In this document: positions 8,840-18,400 of the stretch, piece after piece
Layout of the letters: each line of letters opens with the position of its first letter
How positions within the stretch are numbered: the stretch's first letter is position 1
From: Candidatus Thorarchaeota archaeon
GTDB taxonomy: Archaea; Asgardarchaeota; Thorarchaeia; Thorarchaeales; Thorarchaeaceae
Assembly: GCA_016840385.1 (NCBI GenBank)
Contig: JAEOSL010000023.1
Coordinates: 1-35,381, forward strand
Direction: 5' to 3'
DNA length: 35,381 nt
The notes under the pieces: generated by a model
Told to the model about the DNA's origin: nothing
What the model saw: only the letters and a program-made list of their open reading frames with translations
Databases searched by the model: none
Made by a program: the position numbers and the translations under genes

Positions 8840-9011
8840 GAAAACTACAGATTTCACTCCATCTTCCAGTCAATTTATCCTGATTTCTAGTAGAATCTTC
8901 AAGAAAGACCAAATAGATTGCGAATCGCACAAACAATCCTTAATAATACACTTGAGAAGATATTAGGGTGCGCAGAACCTCCTACTAACGGGTAAGGTGG
9001 GATTCTACATA

Positions 9012-9494
9012 ATGGACCAGCTAGATAAAGACCTAATTCGAATCCTGCAACAGGATGCAAAGAGGCCATTTACTCAGATAGCTGAAGAGCTAAAGCAACC
9101 AGATACGACAATTCACTTTCGAGCAAAACGCCTCAAGGAAAACAATACTGTAACTCGTTTCTGTGCGTTAGTACGTCCTGAGGCTTTAGGATTCACAGTA
9201 GCTGCACTACTTACCATTGAGATTGGAGGACACATTCTCCCCGAGATTAGTAAGGATCGTACACAATCCTTTGCTGCAGAGCTTGGTAGTGAAGACCAGT
9301 ACCTCTGGATTGCTGTTGATGACGAACCAATGATTATCCATGCAGTAATTATGGGTGAGAATGAAAAGGATTTGAATCAGCGAGTAGAAACGATACGAAA
9401 GTCTCCTGATGTTGTGAAGGTTACAATGAATTCCATGAGTTCTGTTGTAAAAGGTTGGGAGATAAGTGGAAACCCTGAAGAAAGAGATGATTAA
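9012..9494 (+). CDS. Lrp/AsnC family transcription regulator
   Basis: The protein begins MDQLDKDLIRILQQDAKRPF, the standard Lrp/AsnC start, followed by an HTH with QIAEELKQPDTTIHFRAKRL. The C-terminal half is a RAM-type ligand-binding and oligomerisation domain. I chose the ATG at 9012, since the family starts at MD-x-LD; an in-frame GTG at 8997 adds five residues. A GGTGGGA site precedes the ATG. A TTAATAATA box near 8939-8948 is a plausible promoter. It is followed after three bases by the KaiC-like gene, so the two are an operon. Its ligand is unknown. Confidence 0.9.
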   Translation: MDQLDKDLIRILQQDAKRPFTQIAEELKQPDTTIHFRAKRLKENNTVTRFCALVRPEALGFTVAALLTIEIGGHILPEISKDRTQSFAAELGSEDQYLWIAVDDEPMIIHAVIMGENEKDLNQRVETIRKSPDVVKVTMNSMSSVVKGWEISGNPEERDD

Positions 9495-9497
9495 TCT

Positions 9498-10235
9498 ATG
9501 ACTCGAACAAAGACCGGCATATCAGGCTTGGATGAGCTGATAGATGGAGGTCTGGTTGAAGGAAGCTCCATTTTAGTTTCCGGTGGTACAGGTTCGGGTA
9601 AGACGATATTTGGTCTTCAGTTTCTGTATAATGGTGCATCCAAGTATGATGAACCTGGAGTGTATGTGACCATTGAAACAAGACCCAATGACCTTAGACT
9701 TGAGGCTAAGCAATTTGGATGGGACTTAGAGGAATTAGAGAAAAAGAAAGCAATCATCATTGTTGACGCAGCATCAAGTAAAGCTGGGCTTCCCACTTCT
9801 GAGAAATACGCAATACGTAGAGGATTTGATGTCAGTACTCTTGCTGAAGAAATCTATCGTGCAGTAGCTGATTCGAAAGCCAAAAGACTCGTAATTGACT
9901 GTATTTCAGCTCTTGGAATGAAATTTGATGAACCATCTGAAGTACGAAGTGAACTATTCAGAATCAGTGCATTGCTAAGAGAACTAAAAGTTACATCATT
10001 ACTGATCAGCGAAACAATTGATCCTGAATCTCACAGTAGAGCTGGTGTGGAACAATTTGTTACTCAGGGATTAATCTCTCTCAATCTATTCGAAGACAAT
10101 GGAACTCTAAAACGTAATCTACTCATTTGGAAGATGCGTCAGACCTCACATAGTCTCAAGAAGCACATTTTTGCAATTGGAAAGAACGGAATCGAGGTCA
10201 AGTCTAGGAAGAGCTCTACAGCAAAGAAGAGCTAG
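9498..10235 (+). CDS. KaiC/RadA-like RecA-superfamily ATPase, single domain
   Basis: The 245-aa protein starts TKTGISGLDELIDGGL, the usual entry of archaeal KaiC-like proteins, then has Walker A GGTGSGKT at about residues 29-36 and a Walker B strand RLVIDCISAL. A single ATPase domain distinguishes it from cyanobacterial KaiC, which has two. Archaeal single-domain relatives are thought to act in signalling, including motility regulation; the role here is unknown. The start lies three bases after the Lrp stop, implying coupled expression. Its stop overlaps by four bases the 3' end of the convergent prepilin peptidase gene. Confidence 0.88.
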   Translation: MTRTKTGISGLDELIDGGLVEGSSILVSGGTGSGKTIFGLQFLYNGASKYDEPGVYVTIETRPNDLRLEAKQFGWDLEELEKKKAIIIVDAASSKAGLPTSEKYAIRRGFDVSTLAEEIYRAVADSKAKRLVIDCISALGMKFDEPSEVRSELFRISALLRELKVTSLLISETIDPESHSRAGVEQFVTQGLISLNLFEDNGTLKRNLLIWKMRQTSHSLKKHIFAIGKNGIEVKSRKSSTAKKS

Positions 10236-10714
10236 AATAGTGCTAGTAACTGCAACACCAGATAGGCACCTAGCAATATTGGGATTAGTGGGATAACTTC
10301 ACTTTCATCCGTTTTTATTAGTGAACATAGATATCCGATAGCCAAGGTAATCACAAGTTGTAATCCTACTGCCATAATACCCTCCAGTATTGGATTTCCC
10401 CAACTTGCAAATTCTATACCTGGGCTTATGAGTGCAATTGTAAAGAGCACTTTCACATCTGCACCTCCGAATGCACCTATTCTAAACAAGGTGTATCCAA
10501 GAATTAATGCGACAAGTGCTGCAGTTAGATGTAGTATTGCATAGTCTACAATATGACTGAATCGTAGAACAACGGCTAGGCCCGTAATCCCTCCAATCAG
10601 CAAAGCCTGATTTGGGACTTTTCTTGTACGAATATCAAGAACAGCATACATAATCAACAGACTGGTTGTAAATACAAAGGAAGCAATTGTCGACATTGTA
10701 ATTATCAATACCAT
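10232..10714 (-). CDS. Type IV prepilin/preflagellin peptidase (A24 family)
   Basis: The 160-aa protein has about five to six membrane segments and both catalytic aspartate motifs of A24 aspartic peptidases: the first in YAVLDIRTRKVPN and the second in GAFGGADVKVL, the GxGD-type motif (here G-G-A-D). Such enzymes cleave signal peptides of archaellins and pilins at the inner face of the membrane. It is short, as expected for archaeal FlaK/PibD-type enzymes, which lack the bacterial methyltransferase domain. GGAGAT lies about nine bases before the first ATG, supporting the start at 10714. It is convergent with the KaiC-like gene. No pilin gene is nearby. Confidence 0.88.
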   Translation of the reverse strand: MVLIITMSTIASFVFTTSLLIMYAVLDIRTRKVPNQALLIGGITGLAVVLRFSHIVDYAILHLTAALVALILGYTLFRIGAFGGADVKVLFTIALISPGIEFASWGNPILEGIMAVGLQLVITLAIGYLCSLIKTDESEVIPLIPILLGAYLVLQLLALF

Positions 10715-10779
10715 CTATCGTATATCTCCACTGAAATTACTGTGCAGTTTTCAGCATATAGTCACAGTGGTTGAATAGT

Positions 10780-10809
10780 AATATAGATTAGCCACCTGTT
10801 AGCCACCCG
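10780..10809 (+). promoter_or_regulatory. Putative fum promoter with 11-base tandem repeat
   Basis: An AATATAGAT box at 10780-10788 is followed at once by TTAGCCACCTG and TTAGCCACCCG (10788-10798, 10799-10809), a head-to-tail repeat with one mismatch. One helical turn apart and just after the TATA-like box, it looks like an operator. The start codon of fumA is 58 bases further. The regulator is unknown. Confidence 0.4.
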
Positions 10810-10866
10810 GTAGTTGTCTGGAGACCAAATTTAGGTTTCCAATACAACTGTTCAGAAGCTGATCAG

Positions 10867-11754
10867 ATGGAAGATCCTTACCAAGTAATTCATGATACAA
10901 CATTTCGTCTGCTCAAGAAGGCTGCAACAGTGCTTCCCAAAGATGTTGAAGAAGCCCTGAAAGCTGCTCATGAGCGTGAAACGAATGAAACCGCTAAGAC
11001 TCAGTTGTCTGCTATTCTTACCAACATGGAAATTGCTGAATCCGGTATTCCGATGTGTCAGGATACAGGAATCATGATTTTCTATGTCAAAGTCGGTGCC
11101 AAGTTTCCCTTCATGGGGGAGATCAAGAACGCACTTACAGTGGCAACAAGAAAAGCAACAGTTGAGGTTCCAATACGACCGAATGCAGTGAATCCCATTG
11201 TGGGAGGCAATTCCGGTGATAATACAGGTGTGAAGATACCCTGGATAAACTGGGAGATTGTAGGAGGCGACTCTCTTGAAATCACAGCATTTCCAAAGGG
11301 AGGTGGCAGCGAAAACGTCTGCATCGTTGGCATGCTAAAGCCCGGTGTTGGCCTAACTGGTGTTAAGAAACTGGTAGTGGACAACGCAATGAACTACATG
11401 GGAAAGGCATGTGCACCAAACATCATTGGTGTTGGAATTGGTGGTGGTTCAGATATTGCCATCAAGATAGCAAAACAACAGCTCATGAGACCAATAAATG
11501 ACAAGCATCCTGAACCTGAAGTTGCTAAAATCGAAGAAGAGATCATGGAGGCTATCAACACTACCGGTATTGGACCAATGGGTCTCGGTGGTAGTACAAC
11601 AGTCCTCGGTGTCAAAGTCGATTATGCTATGAGACATCCTGCTAGTCTTCCTGTTGGCGTCGCTGTACAATGCTGGGCCGCGCGCCAAAGTAAGGCTGTA
11701 ATCTCAAAGGATCTGAAGGTCACATACGTGACACATCCAGTGGAGGGAAATTAA
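10867..11754 (+). CDS. fumA: Class I fumarate hydratase, alpha subunit
   Basis: This 295-aa protein is the N-terminal (alpha) half of two-subunit class I fumarase, which interconverts fumarate and malate using a 4Fe-4S cluster. Motifs include GIPMCQDTG with a cluster-ligand cysteine, the glycine-rich RPNAVNPIVGGNSGDNTG block, PKGGGSENVC and GIGIGGGSD, with further conserved cysteines. Its TAA stop is followed immediately by the ATG of the beta subunit, so the subunits are translationally coupled. The neighbouring fumarate reductase 14 kb away suggests a former fumarate module. Confidence 0.95.
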   Translation: MEDPYQVIHDTTFRLLKKAATVLPKDVEEALKAAHERETNETAKTQLSAILTNMEIAESGIPMCQDTGIMIFYVKVGAKFPFMGEIKNALTVATRKATVEVPIRPNAVNPIVGGNSGDNTGVKIPWINWEIVGGDSLEITAFPKGGGSENVCIVGMLKPGVGLTGVKKLVVDNAMNYMGKACAPNIIGVGIGGGSDIAIKIAKQQLMRPINDKHPEPEVAKIEEEIMEAINTTGIGPMGLGGSTTVLGVKVDYAMRHPASLPVGVAVQCWAARQSKAVISKDLKVTYVTHPVEGN

Positions 11755-12363
11755 ATGGTTGAATATCATCTAACTACTCCAATTTCTGAAGAAGATGCTC
11801 GAAAACTCAAGATTGGTGACATTGTCTATATTACTGGTGAGCATGTCTACACTGCACGTGATGAAGCTCATGAACGTGCTCTGCATATGTTCGACAAAGG
11901 CGAGAAACCTCCAGTAGATTTTGAGGGCAGTGTTGTGTACCACGTTGGTCCTGTTGCCTGGCAGAAGAACGGCAAGTGGGTAATCGTTTCTGCTGGTCCC
12001 ACGACAAGTATCAGGATGGAACTCTTTGAAGACGAGTTCCTTCGCAAGTACAAGGCACGAATCCTTGTCGGAAAAGGCGGTATGGGTCCAAAGACCTTGG
12101 CTGCTTTGAAGGAAGTAGGAGCAGTCTACACTAGTTACACTGGTGGATGTGGAGCTCTTGCTGCGAAAGGTTTGAAGGAAGTTCGCGCCTACCTTTGGGA
12201 TGATTTAGGTATGCCAGAAGCCCTTTGGGTTATCACTGCAGAGGAGTTCGGTCCACTCTTAGTTACAATGGACTCCCATGGTAGGAGTATGCATGATGAC
12301 ATGGACAAGATAGTCGCTGGGCGTAAATCTGATGTCTATGCAAAAATCGGTGTCAAAGAATAA
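11755..12363 (+). CDS. fumB: Class I fumarate hydratase, beta subunit
   Basis: The 202-aa protein is the C-terminal (beta) half of class I fumarase. It shows LKIGDIVYITG near the start, HVGPVAW, SAGPTTSIRME, ILVGKGGMGPKT, YTGGCGALAAKG and the C-terminal DLGMPEALWVI followed by FGPLLVTMDSHG. The protein is intact and full length. Notably, a decayed second copy of the last 58 codons lies at 25517-25699, in the same orientation, just past a 13-kb block of unrelated genes. If the block was inserted here, this gene's 3' end could be element-derived; the sequence alone does not show which copy is original. Confidence 0.95.
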   Translation: MVEYHLTTPISEEDARKLKIGDIVYITGEHVYTARDEAHERALHMFDKGEKPPVDFEGSVVYHVGPVAWQKNGKWVIVSAGPTTSIRMELFEDEFLRKYKARILVGKGGMGPKTLAALKEVGAVYTSYTGGCGALAAKGLKEVRAYLWDDLGMPEALWVITAEEFGPLLVTMDSHGRSMHDDMDKIVAGRKSDVYAKIGVKE

Positions 12364-12378
12364 AACTCTTCAAAGATT

Positions 12379-12398
12379 TAGCAGGTTTCGACCTGCTA
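12379..12398 (+). terminator. Hairpin between convergent fumB and the 408-aa-ORF gene
   Basis: TAGCAGGT and ACCTGCTA pair perfectly (8 bp) around a TTCG loop, 15 bases after the fumB stop and 12 before the end of the opposite-strand gene. It lacks a strong T run, so a transcription-stop or mRNA 3'-end role is inferred from position. Confidence 0.5.
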
Positions 12399-12410
12399 TC
12401 TCTTGAGTGG

Positions 12411-13622
12411 CTACTCCCTATCCTTATCAAATTCATCTTCAATACTCTTAACCATCATTCTCATTCGTTCTCTTGATGATATCGAATCACACGTACGCCA
12501 AAATGCGTTAATAATCTCAGTTGTATTCAAGTTAGTCCATTTGTGAAATGGATTTGTAAGTACCCAATTCTCCTCATATAACTCAAGCAAGATATGACAA
12601 TTTGATACATAATTTCTCCCTTGATAATCCACATTGTGAACTGATAATCCACTTCCATATCCTAGACCTCCAATTGCAACAAAGAGCAAATCACTATTCT
12701 CCGTAGATGCCATCTGAATGTCTGCTTGAGTGAAATTCCATGGTTGTGGTCGGTTTCCAAACCATGTTGAAAAAGGAATACCTTCCATGTAAACTATTCC
12801 TGGTGATTCCGTTTCAAATTGCTTGCACTTATCTTGAACAATTCTATGTAGTCTTCTTCCCCAGTTCATATCCAAATAATCGGACCTCAAATTGGTATTC
12901 GGCTCCATCTCTCTCCTCTTTTTCCACTCATCCACTTGAAACTTGAGTTTTTTCGGTGCGATACAAAATTCTGCAAAATGATAATCCCTAAATTCAACCA
13001 TTCGTTGCCTCTCTATCGCTTTCTTGATAGAATCTTCTATTCTTGATTCTAGGTTTTCTGTCCACAGGTTTGATAGACTGTTGAATATGATCATCCCCGC
13101 ACACACATCTGGATGAGTAAGAGCTCTGGACAATCTGCTGCAATTGTTCATTTGAATACTATAATTATGCCCTACTCTAGGCACAGTTACTTCCACTGAT
13201 ACAGTTTGACTATCAATGATAACTCTAAGATCGACGCTCTTCTTCTCTTGTGGTGGATGTGTATATTCAAAGAATTCAAAATCCAATCCCGCGCTCTTGA
13301 GTTTCCATGCGGCATTAATTTCTGCTTGAGCGGATATTACTTGGTCGCTCTTTTTTAGCTTCTCAATAACACATCCTACACCTTCAACATCTGAAAGCAT
13401 AGATATTCTTTCTCCGAAAATCCCAAAGCCAGCTTTCACCCACGGAGCTTTGTTTTTGAATTCTTGAATCCATGGATGATTAGATGAAGCTGCTTCATCA
13501 TCAAACCATCCAGTCCCTAAACAATCCTCCAACACATTCCAACCTGAGAGAATACGCTCTTTTTCGCTGGATTGAATCTCCTCTAGACTATGAATTTCTT
13601 GTGTGAGTTCATTCCAATTCAT
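12411..13622 (-). CDS. Protein of unknown function, possible nuclease fold
   Basis: About 403 aa; I do not recognise the family. The middle region reads AAWKLKSAGLDFEFFEYTHP, then VDLRVIIDSQTVSVEVTVPR. A helix, a strand with Asp and a strand with E-x-T is reminiscent of PD-(D/E)XK folds, but the usual lysine is replaced by Thr, so activity is doubtful. The rest mixes helices and aromatic-rich strands, with no membrane segment or signal. I place the start at the ATG at 13622, where GGAGAT lies seven bases upstream; an in-frame TTG at 13637 is less likely. It is the second gene of a minus-strand pair with the 102-aa gene, at the left edge of the island. Confidence 0.6.
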   Translation of the reverse strand: MNWNELTQEIHSLEEIQSSEKERILSGWNVLEDCLGTGWFDDEAASSNHPWIQEFKNKAPWVKAGFGIFGERISMLSDVEGVGCVIEKLKKSDQVISAQAEINAAWKLKSAGLDFEFFEYTHPPQEKKSVDLRVIIDSQTVSVEVTVPRVGHNYSIQMNNCSRLSRALTHPDVCAGMIIFNSLSNLWTENLESRIEDSIKKAIERQRMVEFRDYHFAEFCIAPKKLKFQVDEWKKRREMEPNTNLRSDYLDMNWGRRLHRIVQDKCKQFETESPGIVYMEGIPFSTWFGNRPQPWNFTQADIQMASTENSDLLFVAIGGLGYGSGLSVHNVDYQGRNYVSNCHILLELYEENWVLTNPFHKWTNLNTTEIINAFWRTCDSISSRERMRMMVKSIEDEFDKDRE

Positions 13623-13653
13623 CAATTGTATCTCCAATTCTTTTGATAGTCAT

Positions 13654-13959
13654 CTAGTATGGAATGATAATTCTAACATAGGTTACAATATCTTTCATAA
13701 GAGGTGTTTTTGCTACTGAACGAGATTTCACGAAACACGATAATTTACAGTATCCTAAAATCAACCGTTCCAATGCCTTTTCAGACTCTTTTGTCCAAGG
13801 TTTTTGATGTTGGAAATAAATCCGTAATTCATTTCTATGAGGAAAATCCTTAGCCCGTGGTTGTTTCCAGTATTCTTGTAATTTCTTAGAACGTGGAGTT
13901 TCTGGTTCAAATGAACCGATGACTTCTCTGATTTTGTTATTTGTTATTGGTGATGTCAT
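13654..13959 (-). CDS. Small protein of unknown function
   Basis: The start at 13959 is chosen because GGGAGGT, one of the strongest ribosome sites in the window, lies eight bases upstream. The product is 101-102 aa, beginning MTSPITNNKIREVIGSF. It is basic and helical, with no transmembrane segment or recognised motif. It precedes the 408-aa-ORF gene by about 31 bases and is probably cotranscribed with it. The pair could be a two-component module in which this is a small partner, but there is no direct evidence of function. Confidence 0.55.
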   Translation of the reverse strand: MTSPITNNKIREVIGSFEPETPRSKKLQEYWKQPRAKDFPHRNELRIYFQHQKPWTKESEKALERLILGYCKLSCFVKSRSVAKTPLMKDIVTYVRIIIPY

Positions 13960-14181
13960 ATCACCAGACCTCCCGGCGAATGAATCACTAAACACACCCT
14001 CCCTGAGAGAAGGGGCAAAAGATACTTTGACATTCTTGGTTAAAAAGCATTGTCACTGCTGGAGTGGGTCTGTAGTCAAGTTCTAGAGTGTTTTGAGAAA
14101 CCATATGTCATTCTAATTGAGTCAACCATCGGTTGCAGAAAAAAAGTGGAAAGTTAAAAGACTAGATAGAGTTTCAAATGT

Positions 14182-15153
14182 ATGTTTGAAGAGAAACTCA
14201 GTTCTGCTCTTAGGAACTTTGCACAGCAGATTGATTCCGAGGAAGATTTAGGCATCTCGCTTTCAGATATTGGTCAAAGTTCAGAGGTAAAACAGCTTGG
14301 AGAGCAAGTTGGGAAGCTAATTGAATTCACTACAAAAACTGCATTTCTCTTTTTTCCATATGAAGAAAATATGAGGATGTTGTGTGACTATCTTGGTTCA
14401 GCTCCCGTTCAAGATGAAATTGATAAGTCTGAAAGTCCTGTGAAAAGTCGGAAAACAGCAGAATCTTTACAAATAATGACTACAATGTATCTTGACCTAG
14501 TTGATGATGATGAGATGGAACCACCCTTCGAAATAGAGGACAAGGGTCGATTTCTTGCTCTGCTTGCGTTATCACTCTCTGCATTTGTTGACGTATTTAC
14601 AAGTAAATTACTTGACCGGGTTTTAGAAAACAGAACTATATGCTCACACATGGTTGAGCTTCTTATGGCCGAGCTTGGAGATATAGTATCTCAGAAGGAT
14701 TTGGCTCGTCTCAGCGTAAAACCTCATGATGCAATGAAGAAAATAATTCGTCGCCACGCACCAAGAAACGCATATCGAAGAATGAATTTCATTCTAAATT
14801 CTTTGAACATACTGACTACATTTACGAGATTAGCTACAGATTTCAAATTAGATGTTTATGGCAACAGGTTCAACGAATTCCTTACAGTCCGGCAGAAAGT
14901 GGCACATGGTGATCCATGTCCACCTGTTGAAATATTTGATAACCAGTTCATCAGGAATGGTTACTTAAAAATAATGGAACCCTTACAGGCCAGTTCAGGT
15001 CCAATCACACAAACGCCACTCTATCAATCAATAATGAAGTGGTTTACCTCTCAGATGCCGATGCTTGCAGTAAGCATGAGACTACCAATTATGGCGATAG
15101 CTTATCCATTAATGGTTGACATTGCCGTTAATTTAAAATTAGAAAAAACCTGA
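14182..15153 (+). CDS. Putative HEPN-domain protein
   Basis: The 323-aa protein is mostly helical. Near the C-terminal third it reads FNEFLTVRQKVAHGDPCPP, where R237 and H242 form the R-x4-6-H signature of HEPN domains, followed by the typical HG(D/N) turn. HEPN proteins are often metal-independent RNases in toxin-antitoxin and defence modules, though some are inactive. A hydrophobic stretch near residues 290-320 closes the protein. It stands alone, divergent from the 102/408-aa pair across about 220 bases that probably hold both promoters. The HEPN call rests on one motif and its helical setting. Confidence 0.5.
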   Translation: MFEEKLSSALRNFAQQIDSEEDLGISLSDIGQSSEVKQLGEQVGKLIEFTTKTAFLFFPYEENMRMLCDYLGSAPVQDEIDKSESPVKSRKTAESLQIMTTMYLDLVDDDEMEPPFEIEDKGRFLALLALSLSAFVDVFTSKLLDRVLENRTICSHMVELLMAELGDIVSQKDLARLSVKPHDAMKKIIRRHAPRNAYRRMNFILNSLNILTTFTRLATDFKLDVYGNRFNEFLTVRQKVAHGDPCPPVEIFDNQFIRNGYLKIMEPLQASSGPITQTPLYQSIMKWFTSQMPMLAVSMRLPIMAIAYPLMVDIAVNLKLEKT

Positions 15154-15462
15154 ATATAGTAACCCTCAAACCTGCAATCTGAGGCCTTCACATACCCCAG
15201 AAGTCCACCACCAGACCGTTTGATTCAATTAATTCAACCAATAGGTGAAATTTAGAAACTCGGTCAGTTCTAATGGTCCCTTTTTCTGCGTAATAACCTC
15301 ATATTGGACTTCTATCGTTTACCAAAGAATCTTGACTACTTTTTGCTCATTTATTGTATAGGTCATTTGAATGAGAATAAAGGGAGTTAGTCAGACTAGG
15401 TTCCGATAATTCAGATGATAGAAACAATATGTTACGAAAAAGATGTATAGGAAAGATTATTC
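15154..15462 (+). other. Gene-poor gap ahead of the HerA-like gene
   Basis: This 309-base stretch is AT-rich. A TTTATTGTATAGG box near 15350-15365 could serve as promoter for the HerA-like gene. On the minus strand an open stretch of about 37 codons (15301 to stop at 15188) reads like protein (TDRVSKFHLLVELIESNG) but has no in-frame start; the nearest ATG is out of frame. It may be a remnant of a small gene. Nothing else is seen. Confidence 0.35.
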
Positions 15463-18400
15463 TTGAGCGAAGAAACAGACTCGGGGCCGTGGATGGCATG
15501 GGCACTCAAAGGAATGGCAGTACTCATTGTTACATTCATACAAACGATGGTAGTTCTTATTCTAATTATGCTCGTACCGTGGATGCCAGAAAACATCATT
15601 GGCCTTACTCTATTGATCTCGGGAGTAGTGTTTCTAGCTGGAAATGTGATTCTCCTAGAAAGTAAGGATGCTCGTATGTGGATCTATTCACTTGTCGGGG
15701 GTTTTGCTGTTGGACTTGGGAGTGTTGTTGTTGCGACCCTCTGGATGTTGACATATATTCCAGTCCCTATTGTAGGCAATGCATTCTATGCTGTTATGAT
15801 AGTGATTGCAGTGGTTGGGTTTACGATTACTTGGTCCAAAACTTCACCAACAAGGGAACTTCATTCAGGAGTAGTGGCTACATCTCCAAGTATTGCGTCA
15901 AATCAGACTAGTCTAAGCGCGAGAGGACTATTTCAACAGAAACCTGAGATGACTATGGTTGTAGAACTCAAAGAAATCCCTCATGATTATGCGTTCGCAG
16001 AGAATTCGAAATATACTCCCCAAGAGATCATCCAACGTTTCTACAGTGTTGCGAGGTCTCTAACTACTACACCGTATGGATTTCGAATACAGAGGGTTAA
16101 CTGGAACACAAGAATCCTGTATTTCACATGGTCTCAAGATGAGAGAATGTTACATCGTCATATGGCAGTTCTAAATGATGCCCTCGAACACAATCTCCCT
16201 GGATTCCGACTAGAACCTGTGGCTAATTTCTCCGGTATCATACTGAATGATGATGAACAAGGGTCTGCTGCTGTGATAACAGGAATCCCTCTCTCAATTC
16301 AAGATGAGAATCAATTGAAAGACCCTCTGGAGGCAATGACTGGTGTCTTACAGAGCATGGAGAATGGTGTCTATCAGGTATTCATTGAACCAATGACCGT
16401 CAATAAGTCGAAATTGAAGTCACTAGAGAGGCAATACAAGCAAGCGATAGAGCGTTCCGAAACCACTATCTCTCGTGAGAAATCAGGATTCTTAGGAAGT
16501 CATCAAGAATCCAAGATGGTGGTGAATTATGATGCCAAAAAGAAGGCTGAGCTTCTTGAACGTCAGATTCGCAGATGGTCAGATACGGACCTGTTCAAGA
16601 CCACGGTTACTGTAGTTGTGTGGAACAAGGACATCACGAAGACTGACTTTGAAGTTCGGCGTCTGCTTAGTCCACTCATGGGAGGTGTAAGGTCTGACAA
16701 TACTCAAGAGTCATTACGATTCGAACTCAAGACCAAACGCAAACATATCGAGCGCCTGCTTGCTGCACTTCCATATGGCAACTCCTCTATTCTTACTGCT
16801 GATGAGGTGACGGTGTATACTATCATCTCCAAAAAAGATGCAGATGTTCGTGTAACCAAACGTGAGAAGTTCTCATCGGGAACCAAAGAACCAGTTTCAA
16901 CGCAAGAACCCAAAGAAGAAGATCCAACAAGGATTACCTCTCTTGTCCCATCTAAGGTCAAGTGGCTAAAGCGTATTCAATCCATATTCTTTGGAAATCC
17001 AATCGATGAGAGCGGGAAGATACTGCCTAAGTCGTTTGTAACTTGCATAATCGATCTTTTCAAGATGCACTATGCCGTACTTGGGCATACCCAGTCTGGA
17101 AAGTCCACAACGATACGGTCTATCTTTGGACAGGCAGTCACATTAGGTGTAAACCCAATAATGTTCAACCCAACAAAGAGTCACGAGACCCGTCTATTCA
17201 TTCACCTCTTCGAAGATACGAGAATCTTCACTTGTGGAAGAAGTGACCTCGTCAGTCTATTGTTTAATATCTGGAATCCACCAAAGAATGTCCCTCTCTC
17301 AAAATGGGTGGACCGTGTGGTTCAAGCATGGACTCTCTGGTTACCTAATGACCCAGTCATATCGATGCACTTTGAGAAAGTTGTCTACACCATGTACAAA
17401 AAATGTGGCTGGGACACAGCAAACAACTCAAAGGGTAGACCAATTCTCATTACAGATCTGATTGAAGCATTGGAAGTTGAAGAACAGCGACTTCATTATG
17501 GTGATGAGGTTTCCAGTAACGTCTTCGGTATTCTCGTTGAGCGGATTAGAAGTATCCTTCGAAGATACAATCTGGTGGGAATATTCAATACAAAAACAGG
17601 AATTACTGTTTCAGAGTTGCTCTCGCACCCAACAATCATAGACATGGATGCACTGTCGGGTAATGACAAGGTTCTTCTCATGGGAATCCTGACCGCAGCA
17701 ATCTGTGAATACAAGCTATCCAATCCAACAAAAGAAGTGACAAATCTGCTGATTCTAGAAGAGGCTCACTATCTATTGGGTGGGTTTGATGCCACTGGAG
17801 AAGCACATTCAGGAGTAAAACTTCAGGCAATCAGTGCGTTTGTTGAGATGCTACGTGTCGTTGGAGGAACGGGTCTAGGTGTAATCATCGCTGATCAGTC
17901 GCCCACATCCTTAGCACCACTAGTCATGAAGATAGTCGTGAATGTCATCATCCATGCACTCCTGAATGATGCCGATAGAAAATTGGTTGGTAGCCATACA
18001 CGATGCACTGATGCACAAATTGACCACATTGGTGGCATGGGGGTAGGTGAGGCCATCGTCTATCTACAACACGAAGGTGAACCGAAGAACGTCAAAATGC
18101 TTACTCTTGACAAATTCATTCAAGGCGAACTCCCTGATGATTTCGTATCTGATGACTCACTCCTACAACACATGAAGACAATCACTGCAAAACGCCCTCA
18201 TCTACTAGATAGTGAACCACTCCCTGATGACTCTGGAGAGCAGTTCCAACAAAAGAACGAAGAAGCTATGGACCCGATAGGTTCCGAACTCCTTCGAATA
18301 ATCAAGACCCCACCAATTGCAAAATTCGTGAAGGAAGGTCTTGAAACCAAAGATTATCCTGCGCTCTCAAAGCAAATCCGACTTATTGCCACCACTCATG

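Noticed and set aside
9498..10235. Circadian clock kaiC
   Set aside because: It has only one ATPase domain and there are no kaiA or kaiB genes; single-domain KaiC-like proteins are common in archaea.
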